NCBI GenBank assembly: GCA_008729055.1
Contig: SDUX01000005.1
Location: forward strand, 1,620,875-1,684,874
Source of the DNA: Pyropia haitanensis
Lineage: Eukaryota > Rhodophyta > Bangiophyceae > Bangiales > Bangiaceae
Length of the DNA: 64,000 nucleotides
Direction: 5' to 3'
Below are positions 20,781 to 33,900 of this stretch, piece after piece. Numbering within the stretch: position 1 is the stretch's first letter; each line of letters begins with the position of its first letter. The notes under the pieces are model-generated. The model had not been told where the DNA came from. It made no database searches and saw nothing but the letters and a program-made list of their open reading frames with translations. The translations under genes and the position numbers were made by a program.

Positions 20781-22689
20781 GCGCTGTGGTCAGCAACGCA
20801 GTGCGCCCGGCGCACTGATGCCCGTCGAGGCGGAGAGGCGACATGTGGATGTCCTGGGCCCCCCGGGTAGCCGCGAGAAAAAACACACAGCACCGCTCTG
20901 TGGCTGCTATCGTCCGCGTGAGGCGGGCAATGGCGGCAGAGCCGGCGGCTTCTCATTCCTGCAGCCCTCACGCACCGCGGCGCCGATGGCCACTGCTGAG
21001 GCCACAGCCGCGACGTTACAGCTGCCGCAAGGTAGATTCTTTCCCGCTGTAACTCGTGGCCACGGCGGGCCGCGGAACACAGAGAGGCGTCCGGTGCCCG
21101 CCGCGTGGCAGCCGCGTCGGCTGTCGAGGCGCCCCGCCCTGCCCCCCGCCCCCCAACTCCTTGTTGGTCTGTCCCTCTACGTCGCCAGAGCAGAATTCCC
21201 TGCAGTGCCGCCCAGCCAACAAGGTGCACCTAGATCTGGAAAGTGCGGAAGCACTGCGGTTCTTGCATGTGGCGTTTGAGCTGGTCAAGCATCAAAGCCC
21301 GGGATTGAGGGGTGCATGATATGGCGACATGGGATACGTAGAAGCGGCCCCTCGCCTCAATAGAGTCAACACCAGCTTTGACTGACAACCGGGAAGGGGG
21401 GAGGAGAGGGGTAGCCAAGTAACGTTGACCGCTTTGATTGGACATGGGAGAGACAATTGCAAGAGGGAAAACGACGTGGCAGGTCTCACCTGCTCCAAGT
21501 CGGGGGCCGGCGCTACTCGCCGGCCTCCGCTACCAAGACATAGGGCGTTTGCCTCTCGCTCCCCCGGCAGCGGCGCCAACGGCGCTGGGGAGGCCAGGGG
21601 CGCGGCAAGAGGGAGGATGTTGCCGACCACCGCCGGCAGTGGTGGGTGGGCGGCCCGGCCGCCTTATAGCCGCCCGGTGCCTCGGCCGGTGGCAGGCGGG
21701 GGGGACTGCTGCCGGCGTCGGCGGGCGGGCGTCGGCGCCCGCCCGAGCGGGCGCGCCAGCCGCTCGTGGCGGCAGTGGGGACGTGCGCCGGGCGTGCGCC
21801 TGCCGCCTTGGCGCCCGTCCAGCGGGCAAGGGGGGGAGCCGCCTTGCGGTGGCGGTGCTGCCGAGCGGCCGCGGGCGGCGGGCTTGCCGCGCGCCGGAAC
21901 CGAAACGGTCCGCCGTCGGGGGGAGGGGGCCGGTACGGTCCCCGCGGGCCCGCCTCTCGCGCCAACTGGTTTAAACAGCAGGCGCCCGTCCGCGGCTTAC
22001 AGCCGCCGCCGCTGGCCGGGACGCCCACGGGACTGTCCAGTTTACAGTCTTGTGCCCCAGTGGGGGGAAAGGGGCCGGGAGCCGCCGGGGTTGACTGAAT
22101 CCAGTCAACCCCCCCCACGTGCACGCAGGCGAGGGTGACCCAAACTGGGCCATTTTGAGTACTCTAAATGCTCCTCGGGCACTCCTCGACCCCCTGGACT
22201 TCAACTTCTTGGGCTGTCCTTGTGCCTGATCCACAACCGCATTCCCACAGCTTTTCGAACCACTCCGCGTTCGTGAGCTTCTTGGTCATAGACCGGCTGC
22301 CACGCTGTCCGCCAGAGCTAAAGGCGCTCCACAGCTGCTGTAGCCCGCTAACCACCCCACCCCCTCCGCCGCCACCGCCGTCCTCGACTGCCACGGTTTG
22401 TCACCGGCGGCCGTGCTGCCGGCCGCTTCCGCCGCGTCCACCAGACGGCAAGGCGCGCGCCCGCCACCGCGTGTTTTGCCCCCCCTCCCCCCCACGGCCG
22501 CGGCCGGCCGGCCCGGTTCCCACTTTCACCGATGCCGCCGGCTGCAGCCGGCTGCCGCCGCGGCCAGCTGCCGTCGCCGGTCGGGGCGGCAGCAAGACGC
22601 CGGCGCACGCTACCACCGCCCCCCGCCGCCGCCGCCAACTGCCGACGCCCTCCCCGCTTCCTCCGCCGCGCCCGGCTGCCGCCCCCACA
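20781..22689. other. GC-rich gap with one strong hairpin
   Basis: No gene is supported. An 11-bp stem (GGGGTTGACTG / CAGTCAACCCC, 22087-22112) with a 4-base loop stands out. A minus-strand frame at 22164-22290 (MTKKLTNAEWFEKLWECG) could be a fragment of a transposase but is too short to name. From 22330 the sequence is CCG-rich low complexity. Confidence 0.35.
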
Positions 22690-23425
22690 GCCGCCTCCCG
22701 CCGATGCTACGACCACGGCGGCGGCCGCCGCCGCCGCCGCCGCAGCCGTCTTCGGCCGCCGCCGCCGCCGGTCGAAGGGGGCCGGGCGCCGCCGCCGCGC
22801 GCTGCGGCCACCCACACGGGCGGTGCTGCGGCCGGCTGCCGCTGCCGCCACCGTGGGCTCCCGCGTCCCTCCACCACCTCGTGGCGGAGGGTTGGACAAC
22901 AGAAGCCAAAGATGATGGTGGTGGGGGAGTGGGATGAACGGCAAGATGACTGGAGCGACCAGCTACCCAGATTGCAAGCAGAGGTGCTTGGGAGTAAAAG
23001 ACTTACAATACCAGATATTCAACTGACACAATACAGGCACCCCCGACTTGACTCACATCTCGTGACATATCTGTCGAATCCAATGCGCCATTCGTCTCAT
23101 CTGATAGGCTCACACACGATCTCAGCCGTGCAACCTGAGGAGTGCATCCCAAATCATCATTATTGGACAGACGAGTACAATACTTGACTCGGCGAGTAAC
23201 CTGGTCAGCGACTCGCAACTGCTGGGACGCAAGCGCCGGAAGCGCCGGCGTCCGACGCTTCCCTCTACCCCGCCCTGTCGCCCGATTCACCATTTCCCGG
23301 CCACCTCAGCAGGCCGGGTGCATACAGAAGCCTTGTTTACTAGTTCTACTCAGTTTTGAGCGCGGGTCTGCGGACGTCTGGTGGAGCAGAGCCCCAAACG
23401 ATCCCATGGACGGACACAATGCATT
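22690..23425 (+). repeat. Left outer arm of a 3.1-kb imperfect palindrome
   Basis: This segment is nearly identical to the reverse complement of 25042-25777 (position p pairs with 48467 minus p). Both arms contain the same open frame, which ends ...HHYWTDEYNT (stops at 23187 on plus and 25280 on minus). Past 23425 the arms diverge but stay alignable towards the centre near 24234. Confidence 0.85.
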
Positions 23426-25041
23426 TACCAGTCCGCCTGGGTTCCGCTGCTCGGGAGCGCCTGCGACTGTGAATAACTGTTTGCTATGACATTTTTATCA
23501 TCCCTGATGGTTTGTTCTCCAGTAGAACGCAACCGCTTGTGTAGACAGCGCGGGAAAGCGCCACCTGTCCGTTTTGGCGTCGTCAGTTGCTCAGTATGGG
23601 CCTGGATATTGAGTGCATGAGAGCCCCACGGTGGGAACGGACAGTTGTTTTATGGTATCATGATCACTCTAAATCTATTGGTGCACACATCTGGCGTCGT
23701 CCACCCGTACAGCCGACAGGAACAGCAAGAGACTGGGTGGGTGAAGCGCTACCATTGCCCCCTCCGAGCGATTCCGGGCATTATGGGTCTACTTTTTTCA
23801 GTGAACCCTGAGGCCAAAGGTACTTGGTGGCTATGGTATCGTCAAAATGATATGGGAGCACACTGGAGTCCACTAATGGGTCACTGACTGACTGCAGCGG
23901 GGTCGTAGGCACTGTGGCGCAGCTGGGCGCTCCCAGAGCGCTTTTGAGGTTTCAAAAGCAGTGGAGGTAACTTGGTACACAGTGTAGATCCGACAGATGG
24001 AGGTTTTAGTGCATGACAGCACTCTGGGACGTTGGGCGGCCAGTCGGGGCGACCTGCCCAGAATGGCTACATTGGAGGCCCATATGACGCACTTCCCGAC
24101 GTCTGCGACACTTTCTGAGCACATACGCGTGTTCAGCGTCATCGTTATAGTCATCAGAGCCCAGGTCGAAAAACTTTCGCATCGCTTGCTGAATCGCGTT
24201 GTAGCGGTGTGCGGCGCCTGGCACCCAGGTGTGCATTACGCCCAGTGACCGCGTGCAACACGAGCAAAGGACCACTGAACACACTTTTCTGAGGAATTCT
24301 CAGTAGACTAAACCGCTGACGCTGAGCACGCTTATGGCCTCAGAAAGTGTCGCAAACATTGGGAACTGGGTCATACAGGCCCGCAAAGTGGTCAATCTGG
24401 GCACGTCGCCTCAACAGGCCGTCCAACGCCCCACAGTGCTGTCATGCACTCAAAGCAACATCTCTCACATCCCAACAGTGCAGCAGACCTTCTCCACTGC
24501 GTCTTGTACTGTCGCCGGCGCAGTGGGCGCGTCCAGCTGCGCGACAGTGTCCAACACCCTTCCTCTTCAGGGATTCAACATTGTCAGGACCCCAGCGAGC
24601 CATCCGACCACTTTGAGCGTTTGAATACCACCAAATACCCATTAAATCAGTGTCTGTGCAACAAAAGCGGACCGTGAAGGACCTGAAAGCTCAGGGGGAG
24701 GGGCGTTTGTTGCGCGATGCCCGTCAAACACCGGGGTTTTCGCTGTTCCTGTCCTCCACATTGGTGCAAAGCACTAAATATGTGCACCAATAGACCCAGC
24801 GTCATCATGTTACTCGCAAAAAACTGACCACATCCGCTGCAGGGCTCCCATGCACTCCATATGCAGGCTCATTCTGCGCAACTGGGGACACCATGAAGGA
24901 CAGGCGGCGCATTCCAGCTGTGTTCGCAGAGCGTCCGAGCATTGTGGGAGTGTGGACCATTGAGGACGCCAAAAGATCACGGAGGACGGTGATTCACAGG
25001 CACCAGTGCCCCTGATCTGCGGAACCGAAGGAAAGATGGTA
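23426..25041. repeat. Diverged inner arms of the palindrome
   Basis: The left half (minus-strand frame 23873-24154) and the right half (plus-strand frame 24334-24624) encode related peptides: SESVADVGKCVIW versus SESVANIGNWVIQ, then RPRVLSCT versus RPTVLSCT. At the DNA level, TGCATGACAGCACT is shared near 24012 and, on the other strand, near 24445. The two arms are therefore old inverted copies of one sequence, much more diverged than the outer arms. No transposase motif was recognised. Confidence 0.7.
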
Positions 25042-25777
25042 ACTGCATTATGTCCGTCCATGGGATCGTTGGGGGCTCTGCTCCACCAGACGTCCGCAGA
25101 CCCGCGCTCAAAACTGAGTAGAACTAGTAAACAAGGCTTCTGTATGCACCCGGCCTGCTGAGGTGGCCGGGAAATGGTGAATCGGGCGACAGGGCGGGGT
25201 AGAGGGAAGCGTCGGACGCCGGCGCTTCCGGCGCTTGCGTCCCAGCAGTTGCGAGTCGCTGACCAGGTTACTCGCCGAGTCAAGTATTGTACTCGTCTGT
25301 CCAATAATGATGATTTGGGATGCACTCCTCAGGTTGCACGGCTGAGATCGTGTGTGAGCCTATCAGATGAGACGAATGGCGCATTGGATTCGACAGATAT
25401 GTCACGAGATGTGAGTCAAGTCGGGGGTGCCTGTATTGTGTCAGTTGAATATCTGGTATTGTAAGTCTTTTACTCCCAAGCACCTCTGCTTGCAATCTGG
25501 GTAGCTGGTCGCTCCAGTCATCTTGCCGTTCATCCCACTCCCCCACCACCATCATCTTTGGCTTCTGTTGTCCAACCCTCCGCCACGAGGTGGTGGAGGG
25601 ACGCGGGAGCCCACGGTGGCGGCAGCGGCAGCCGGCCGCAGCACCGCCCGTGTGGGTGGCCGCAGCGCGCGGCGGCGGCGCCCGGCCCCCTTCGACCGGC
25701 GGCGGCGGCGGCCGAAGACGGCTGCGGCGGCGGCGGCGGCGGCCGCCGCCGTGGTCGTAGCATCGGCGGGGGGCGGC
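25042..25777 (-). repeat. Right outer arm of the palindrome
   Basis: Reverse complement of 22690-23425 with only a few mismatches, mostly near its inner edge. Beyond 25777 the sequence passes into GGC-rich low complexity on this side and CCG-rich low complexity on the other, so the outer limits are blurred. Confidence 0.85.
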
Positions 25778-26800
25778 TGCGGCGGCGGACGCCGGAGCTG
25801 CGATGGCAGCCGCGGTGGCAGGAAGCTGCAGCGGCGGCCGCCGGCGCGGCCGCGGCCGCGAAGCAGCAGTGGCGGGCGGCAACGGCCGTTGCCGCCGTCG
25901 GGCACGTGGTGGTGGGCGGCCGCGACGGCTACCCCCGCGGCTGCGGTGGTAGCAGTGGCAGGCGACGGCGGCCGCTGCCACCACGGGCGGCAACGACGGC
26001 GAGCACCGGCAGCCGCCTGTGGTGGTCCGCGGCGGCGGCGGCCATCCCCGCGGCCGCGGTAGTAGCGGTGGCGATCGGCAGCGGCTGCTGCCGCCGCTGG
26101 GGCAGCGATGGCGGGCAGCGGCAGCCGCTTTTGCGGCGAGAGCAGCGGCGGCGGCGAGCGGCAGCCGCCGCAGCGGCGAAGGCAGCGGTGGCGGAGAACG
26201 GCAGCGGCCGCCGCAGCTTCCGCCGCGATGTCTGCGGCGGCCGCGGCCGCGGGCGCAACAGCGGCCGGTGGCGTCCATCGCTGCCGCGACGGGGGCAGCT
26301 GCGGCTGGGGGCGGCGGCGGCGGCGGGGGCAGCGGCGGCGATGGGCGGCGGCCGCCGCCGCGGCGGCAGGGGTAGCGGTGACGGGCGGCTGCGGCGGCCG
26401 CCGCCGCGAGGGCAGGGGCGGCTGGGGCCGGAGGCGGTTGTAGCCGCGCCCGCGATGGCGGCTGCGGCCGCAACCGTGGCCGCGGCCGCAAGGGAAGCGG
26501 TGGCCGACGGCTGCCGCCGCCGCCGCGCTGTGGGAAGCGGCCGCTGGGGGCGGCGGCGTCGGCCGGCGCCGCCGCTGCTGGGACAGCGGCGGCGGCCGGC
26601 GCGGCAGCCGCAGCGGCGGGTGCAGCGGGGGTAGCGGCGGCGAGGGCAGCGGCGGCAGCGGCGGCGAGCGGCGGCGACGGCGGCCGGCGCTGCCGTTGTG
26701 GGGGAAGCGGCGGCTGCCGGCGGCGGCGGCAGCTGGCATCCGCTCGGCGGCAGGGGCAGCGACTGCAGCTGCGGCAGGCGGCGGCGGCGGCGCCGCGCCA
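25778..26800. repeat. 1-kb GGC/GCC low-complexity block
   Basis: Degenerate GGC, GCA and GCC triplets give long open frames of Ala, Arg, Gly or Pro in all six frames. These frames are compositional and not evidence of a gene. Confidence 0.8.
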
Positions 26801-28642
26801 GCCCGGACGGTCGCCGCTCGGTGCGAGCACCAAAATCAGCGCCGCGGGCGGCGCCGGAGCACACAGTACATGGCCGGACGCCGTCGCGACGGCAGCAAAA
26901 GAACACAGCAGACCACCCTAGCACCACTGGGCGCGCCAGAAGGGGGGGGCGAAAGCGCGGTGCGAGCGGGCGCGGTGGGCGGCGGTGCCGGTGGCGGTGC
27001 TGGCTGGGTGCAGCTGCCTTCCATGGTGCCTCGGGACACGTGTCCACATGGCGGAGACACGTTCCCCTGGCCCCCGGTGCTGTCTGGCCAAGCCTGCTCA
27101 GAGCGGTGCGGTCAATGGGCGCTGCGGCGCTGTCAAGCGTCCGTGTCCAATCGACATTGCAGATACCGTCGCAGTTTCCAGATGCGACCCTCGAGCCAGG
27201 ATACTACCCTGCCATACCCCTACAGTATTGCTACGATGCGCGCCTCTGGCGCGTCGCAGAGGGCACGTAGGAGAGTCCTGAACACGCGCGCGTCGCATCC
27301 CGGTGCTGACCGCACACCGCCCTGCGACGACGGGGCTCGCCAGCACAACTGTAACGCGGATGCACCAAGTAGAGTGTGTCAACGTTGCGCGGTCACGTGC
27401 GCAAAGCGTGGCCGCCGCCCCGCTCATCAAGACATCGGGCACTTTTTCGCTGGTTTGCCGCACACTCCGGCGCTCACGCCGCGCGGCTGCACGGATAGGT
27501 GCCCCGCTTGCGCCCCCTCCCACAGCCTCATGTACATATGAAGCGTTTCACGGACGGCAACAGGCGAACGTCCCTGTTGAGCCCCAAGGCACACTGGATG
27601 CCGAAGGCGGTCGAGAGAGGCTCGCACGCTGCGGGATGAACGCGGACAGTTCAAGGCGTCCTGATGAAGGGTGGTAAAGAGTGGGCCCACCGTACACTCA
27701 CTTCAGCTTAAAAACGACACGGGCCCGCTCGGCCGTTGCAGGAGGAGGGCGACCACAGCCCCAATCTTCCTGGAAAAAGACCGGCCACCATGTCTGCTCC
27801 CGCACGAGTGCAGATCAGGAACACGACTCGATTTTTAGAGCGCTGCTAGGCCCGCCACTAGACATGTGCATGGAGCTCCTCTGGGGTAGGCGTATGCTGC
27901 CTGCTACGTTCGTGCCAGCGCTACGTCCACCGCTGGTGCGGCAGGGGCAGAAACTGGGGTGGCCGCGACTGTGGAGGTGGCTATGGCGGTGAGTGTGGCG
28001 GGAGTGTCGGCGGAGGGGGCGTCGTGTGAATAGGGCTCGCAATGGCCGTCGACAGATGCTGACGCACGGAGTGACTGGGAAGCGAGCCGCGGCGCATGGT
28101 CCTCCAGGCGGCGGTCTGCGGAGGAAAGGGGTGGCGGTGTCTCTTATGCCTCAAGGAACGGTGCGCGCATTATCCGCCAGTCTGTGTTGCTATGCTGCGC
28201 CGACAGTCGGCATGCATGATTGTGCCGAAACATACGCTCTATGGTGCCGAAACTACTTCGCGACTTCTTCGTGCCGACGGTACCTTTCGTGCCGACCATT
28301 TTCGGCATGCCGACCGTCGATCGTCGCACGGGCGTCAGTGCAGGCTTCCTGGCACGCACTGCTTCATGCCACTGTGGTGCAGATCCTGCACCACCTATAT
28401 AGGTTGAAACACTCAGCGCCAACAGTCGGCCCCGCCGCCGCCGTCGACCAAGCACCGCCTGCCAGGCGCTTCAGCTGCAGGTAACGGCAGGTTGACAGCC
28501 GGCGTGAGAGGCGGGCGTGCGAACGAACGTGGAAAATACGTGGCGGGCGTTGGCTATCCTGTAACGGATCGACAAGGGACAGCATGAGACGCTGTCCAAG
28601 TAAAGAAACAATATAGAAACAAGCAGACGATCTCACCTGACA
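26801..28642. other. Gap, downstream flank of the KDZ transposase
   Basis: No gene is supported. A GTGCCGA cluster occurs at 28222, 28244, 28271, 28289 and 28306 (the last ATGCCGA); the last three are 17-18 bp apart, as in the array at 17.5 kb. This may be the 3' subterminal region of the element whose transposase lies next to it on the minus strand. Confidence 0.45.
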
Positions 28643-30103
28643 TCACAGCTTTTTCTCCAAACCAGGGGCTGGACCGGGAAGAATGCCATCCCGGCACCCG
28701 CATGCTCTCACCTCGCAGCGGTTGACAATGGCCTTGTAAAAGTACGACTCCACAGGTTGGTGCTGAATCTCTTCAGGAATGATCACGTCGCCCTCCGTCC
28801 GGGCAACCAAGCCCTCCACCTTGGCAAGCCGCTTCTGAGACACTCGGATGTTGTTGTGCGCCGCCATGTAGCGGGATCTCACAATAAAGCGGTGCTGTGA
28901 CATGTACGTCAGTGATGTCTTCGACTTCTTCTTGATTGCGTGTTGGCGCTCCGCGCTTGAGGTGTCATGGCCTCGAGAGATCTCCGGATACTGGTCCGCC
29001 TCGAACACTGGAGAGCAGACGTGCCCACACTGGTGAAAGCGGTCGATGAAGAACACCACCCCCTTCTCGCACACCAACCAGGGGACTCGACGCAGCGCAT
29101 TCCTCTGCGTCTGGCACGCCGTGTCGCAGTACACAACGCGCGGCATGCGCACAAATCGCTGCGTCAGCGCAGCTACCACGTGCGCCGGGCTCTCGGTTTC
29201 TCGCAGAAGCTCGAAGCCAATGATGTACCCGCAACCGCACATAAAGGTCAGTACCCCAGGTCCCCGGATAAGCTCTTTCGGGTACGAGTGGCGGCATGTA
29301 TCGGCGTCCCACGTGCACCGTTGCCGCGTGAGAAGCCGTCTGGCTTGACGCCCGCCGCGGCGCGGAGTCCGAGCCGGCTGTCGCCTGCGGCGCATCGCCG
29401 CCGCTCGCCGCCTCACTGCAGCTCGCCGACGGTGCCGCTCTGCCGACTTGTCCTCAGGGTACGCGCGGACTGCTTTGCGGCCCGGCCACGCTTGGCCGGT
29501 TCGTTCTTCTTCCGCCTGCTCAACAAGGCGCTCTTGCACAGCCGCGTCCCCAACCACGTGCGGGACAGGAGGGTGGATGCCAATGCTGGCCAGCCAGGCC
29601 TGGTACTGCTCCGGAGAAGTGTCCTCCCACTGTTCACGATAAGCTTTTGCATCATCAGAGGCTTTCGTCTCCCAAACTTCAGTAGCCGCAGCCTCTCGGC
29701 TGGCCGCAAACAGGATCAGCTCCCCCACCGCTTGTGCCAACGACGGTGTAGAGTCCAACCGCGCTCGCACAAGCAACAGAAACTGCCACACGAAAACGAC
29801 GTTCTTCAAGCATGGCGCCATGCCCATCCACTGGGCACTGGGGACGCCATTCGCTAACGCGTGCCCCAACAGTTGGACGTCGACGAGGTCACAGCCCCCG
29901 AAGACGTTCAAAGCCGGTTCGGCAAGAAACGCTGAAAGGAACAGGCGCACCTTCCTCCACCGATCCGCCGTGACGTCTGGATTGTTGGAGGGCGTAAAGA
30001 AGTCTGTCGGCACGCAATCGATCTTCGGCGGCCTCCGAGGTTCCGCCGCCGCGCGCCTAGACGCGGAAGAACCAGACGAAGTCGGCTCGTCTGACGAAGA
30101 CAT
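28643..30103 (-). CDS. KDZ (Kyakuja-Dileera-Zisupton)-type DDE transposase
   Basis: The protein has 486 residues with its start at ATG 30103 (MSSSDEPTSS). An N-terminal helical region and a basic segment (225-260, many Arg) lead into the core. The core has LTFMCGCGYIIGFELL (285-300), VVYCDTACQ (Asp327, Cys330), FFIDRFHQCGHVC (351-363, with Asp354, His357, His361 and Cys363) and TSSAERQHAIKKKSK (Glu385). It then has SLTYMSQHRFIVRSRYMAAHNN. This D..C / DRFHxxxHxxC / E pattern is that of KDZ transposases, which cut and paste DNA with an RNase H-like active site. The cysteine-cluster region usually fused in front is absent here; a protein with such clusters is encoded at 10.6-14.7 kb. The 1,346-residue gene upstream has the same orientation. 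Confidence 0.75.
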   Translation of the reverse strand: MSSSDEPTSSGSSASRRAAAEPRRPPKIDCVPTDFFTPSNNPDVTADRWRKVRLFLSAFLAEPALNVFGGCDLVDVQLLGHALANGVPSAQWMGMAPCLKNVVFVWQFLLLVRARLDSTPSLAQAVGELILFAASREAAATEVWETKASDDAKAYREQWEDTSPEQYQAWLASIGIHPPVPHVVGDAAVQERLVEQAEEERTGQAWPGRKAVRAYPEDKSAERHRRRAAVRRRAAAMRRRRQPARTPRRGGRQARRLLTRQRCTWDADTCRHSYPKELIRGPGVLTFMCGCGYIIGFELLRETESPAHVVAALTQRFVRMPRVVYCDTACQTQRNALRRVPWLVCEKGVVFFIDRFHQCGHVCSPVFEADQYPEISRGHDTSSAERQHAIKKKSKTSLTYMSQHRFIVRSRYMAAHNNIRVSQKRLAKVEGLVARTEGDVIIPEEIQHQPVESYFYKAIVNRCEVRACGCRDGILPGPAPGLEKKL

Positions 30104-30994
30104 CGCGCCGATCAAGTCGGGAGTGCGGACGAGGTTCCAGAGAGGAGCTTGCCCTGTCAGAGCACCTATTCTGCGCAAGGCGGGGACGCGAGTGCGCTAA
30201 GGCCTTGTGGCAGGTGCGGACAACAGTCAGGCTGCCCCGGGGCGTGAAGGTGCCGCCTTGCGTCTCGTCTTCGTCCGGCATCAACGCGGACTACGGTGCG
30301 CCGCGGCCACGAAACCTTTGGCGTGGTACCCACCATGTAAAGTACTAAATGAGCGACGGCCGAGAACTGACGGAATTTAGCAACTCGCATGGAGATGAGC
30401 GTCATCCGTCAGAGCTATGAACTGGAGCACACAACAAGTGGCCGACGGGACGTGGTGTCTCCGCATGAACATTTAGACAGACTTAGTTCGCGGACTCACC
30501 GAAGAGCTGTTCGTATCATTGACATACTGTGCAGCCACAGGCATTGGCAAGACAGTTCATGCCGACATCATCGTGCCGACGACTTCGTGCCGAGAGCCTT
30601 TGAGCGCTAGGCGTCGATTTCCTGCCGACAGTGACTTCGTCGCAAAGTTACGACCTGCGGAGCTTCCTGACCCCGCAGTCCCCCACCACGCCCCCCCCGC
30701 GCGCGCTGCGTACAGGGCCATCCCCACTGCGATCCCTCATTCGTGGAACAAGTTCATGAAGCGACCACTTGGTCGCTATCAAGACAATCTCTACCGCCAT
30801 TCTATGTGAACGCGTACGACGAAAAAGCAGTACATGAGTCTGCAAAGAGATCACGGCACGGAAGGATACAGAAAAGCAAGAAGACCCTCACCAGACTGTC
30901 CGTAACGCTCCTCCAAATGAAGTGTGCATCCACTCCACATGCAAACACGAGCTAGAAAGAAAAGCGGGGACACAGACGTAACAACCGTAGCGCG
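30104..30994. other. Spacer between the two minus-strand transposon genes
   Basis: No gene is supported. It holds two GTGCCGA sites and one ATGCCGA site at 30558-30594, spaced 15 bp. Confidence 0.4.
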
Positions 30995-33900
30995 TCACTT
31001 CTTACTGCGCGATCTCTTCGAGCGTGGCGCCGCCTCCCCCTCGGAAGAGGTTTTCCCATCGATTCGCCGCTTGCGAGACGGCCCAGCACCCCCACGTAGA
31101 GCAGCAGCGCCCTGCAAGCGGTCTAGCGATGACAAATCTTCCTTCGCAGATGCAGATGCGGCCCTCGTCGTACGACGCAGAGTAGAAGACTTTGCAGGTG
31201 ATGTTGCAGGCGCCACTGCGCTCGTCTCTGGGGAAGCTGCCTTGGGGACTGCGCCCGAGCGCAAAGATGCGGCACTCTGCGGTGCGAAGGTTGTCGTCCT
31301 TGGCGCGCTCCTCCGCGCCGCTCCGCTGCGGAGGTAGTGCGAGCTGGACGGTGCCGGAGCCGCCTCGCCGGCCTGGGTCGCCCCCGCCACTTCCGCCGCA
31401 GCAGCTGCGCCCGGGCCAGTCTTGGGAGCGGCATTCTTCCCAGGAACGCTCGCTGCAATCGCCTCTGTTGCACCCGAGGCGCACGGGACAATGTGGGGCG
31501 TGGCCATCTTGGCGGGCTCGCCCGACGCGCCCGCCGCAACCGCAGCTGCGCCGCCCGAGCTAGTCTCAGGTGTGGCCTTCTTTGCTTTCTTTCCCGCGAC
31601 GGACGCCTCTGCTGCAGCCGCGCCGCCTGAGCCGGTCTTGGTCGTCGAGTTCTTTCCAGGCACGCTCGCGGCCGCCGCCTCCACAGCAGCTGCGCCACCC
31701 GTGCTAATCTTAGCCGAGGCATTCTTCTCCGTCCCAGTTGCGACCGCCGCCAATGCTGAACGCGCGCCGCCCGAAGCAGTTGTGGGTGCGGCAATCTTGG
31801 CGGGCCCACCAGTGTCCGCCGCAACCGGCGCAGCGGCGCCGCCCGAGACAGTCTGGGCCGCGGACTTCTTCGCGGGCCCGCTGGCAGCAACGGCATCCGC
31901 GGCGGCAGCGGCTCCCGCCGCAGTCTTGGCTGCGGTCTTCGCGCCAGTGTCCGCCGCCACCGGCGCAGCGGCGCCGCCCGAGACAGTCTGGGCCGCGGAC
32001 TTTTTTGCGGGCCCGCTGGCAGCAACGGCATCCGCGGCGGCAGCGGCTCCCGCCGCAGTCTTGGCTGCGGTCTTCTCGCCAGTGTCCACCGCCACCGGCG
32101 CAGCGCCGCCGCCCGAGACAGTCTGGGCCGCGGACTTCTTTGCGAGCGCGCTGGCGGCAACCGCATCCACGGCGGCAGCGGCACGCGCCGCAGTCTTGGC
32201 TGCGGTCTTCTCGCCACGCCCGTCGATGGCCGCCGCCTCCCCTGCAGCCGCACCACCCGACACAGTCTTGGACGGAGCCTTCTCGGCAGACCCGCTCGCA
32301 GCCACCGCCTCCGCTGCAGCCGCGCCACCAGTCACAATCTTGGGCGGACTTTTCTCCACACGCCCGCTATTGGCCGCCGCCTCCGCTGCAGGCGCGCCGC
32401 CCCACACCTGCTTGGGCGGAGCGCTGTTGTCATGACCGCTTGGAGCCGCCATCCCTGCTGCAGAAGCGCCGCCCGAGACTGTCTTGGGATGCGCCATCTC
32501 CGCACGAGCCGCCGCGGCCGCCGTGTGGGGTGAAGCTGGGGCGCCCGAGGAGTTCTTGCTGTACACCTGGCGCGCTGCAGAGGATGCGACGTCTGGGGCT
32601 TGTACAGTGGGAGCAACAGAGCGAGCGACACCTGGCTGCGACGCGCTAGCCGAATTGATCGGCCCAGGGCGCACAGCAGGCGCAGGAGGGGTCCATGCTG
32701 GTCGCCCAGGCGGTCGACGCAGCCGCTCTAAGCCCCTCAACGGCGGCTTTGCTGAGTTCTTCTCGGTGGGAGATGCTACGCCACGCCCGTCTTGACGTTT
32801 ACGAAAAGAGCTCGCCTTGCCTCCAGACGCCGTGCGCTTGACTGGCAATTTCTTGAAATCTAGGTTGAGCACCCCAGCAGCAGCTCTCCTGGCAGCCACA
32901 ACAGCGGCAGTAGAGGGGCTCAGTTGTGACTCGTCTGAGTCGAGAGCACCACTAACAGAACCGCTCCCAGTCAGCGCGTCCTTAGAGGTGCTCGACGACG
33001 CGACTGCTCCAGGTAGCGGCGCAGCACGACCCTTTCCCGTCTTGGTTGCTGCAGCAGAACTGGATGAGCTCTTCGCTTTCGGCTTGCCACCGGGTGTCGT
33101 CTTTCGTAGAGTGCCTTCGTCCTTGTCGGACCGTCGGCGAGCGGCAGTGGCCTCAAGCGCCGCGCGCACTGAGGCCGACGAGACCCCGCCGGCTTCCGCC
33201 GACCGCTTGCCCTTCGGAGGGAGCTTCTCTCCTTCGAGCGACCCCGCAGCCGCCCCACCCGCTGGCACGCGTCGCGGAACTGCCGGCTGCTTGACCGTTG
33301 CCTTCTCGGTCGCGTTTCCCGCACGCGTGTCTGCTGATCCTCCTTCCGTCCCGACCGCGGGATTTGTAGTCGCCACGTCTGCAGCCAAGCTCGCCACGCC
33401 CGCGGCCACGTTCGCGACCACGTTCGGCACGTCCGCCGCCTCATCGCGCGTCTCAAAAGCAGCGTCGAGCGGTGTAGTATCCATCCCGCGCCCGCCACGA
33501 GGGAATCCAACAGTAGTCGCTCCGACATCCGGCTCCTCTTCACTCTCCCTGCCGAGTCCGTCCTCGATATCAGCTACCGCCACCACGCGCGGAACACGAG
33601 AAGAACCCGTCTTGAGCAACATCGCCCTGTCGAGCCTACCCACAAAACTCCCGACAGCAGCCAGGGCGCGCGGCTCCTTCGTCATTTGTAGCAGCAGGTC
33701 AGCCACGCGCTCAGCTACTGACGCGCTCCGAGCACGGGAGGCCTGAAACATCAGAATCTTCACCGTCTGCACCCCCTTCCTAGGTCGATGCCTGGCGTCC
33801 GCCTTGAGCACCACGTCATTCTTGACGATGACGCGCAGCGGCCACAATTCCTTCGAACCTGGCCGAAGAGGCCACCACGGCAGCGACAGCCTCGCACGCC

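Noticed and set aside
22168..23187. 339-residue plus-strand frame ending HHYWTDEYNT, and its minus-strand twin at 25280-26833
   Set aside because: The first two thirds are low-complexity triplets. The shared end lies in palindrome arms with no known domain, so I list it as a repeat and not as a gene.
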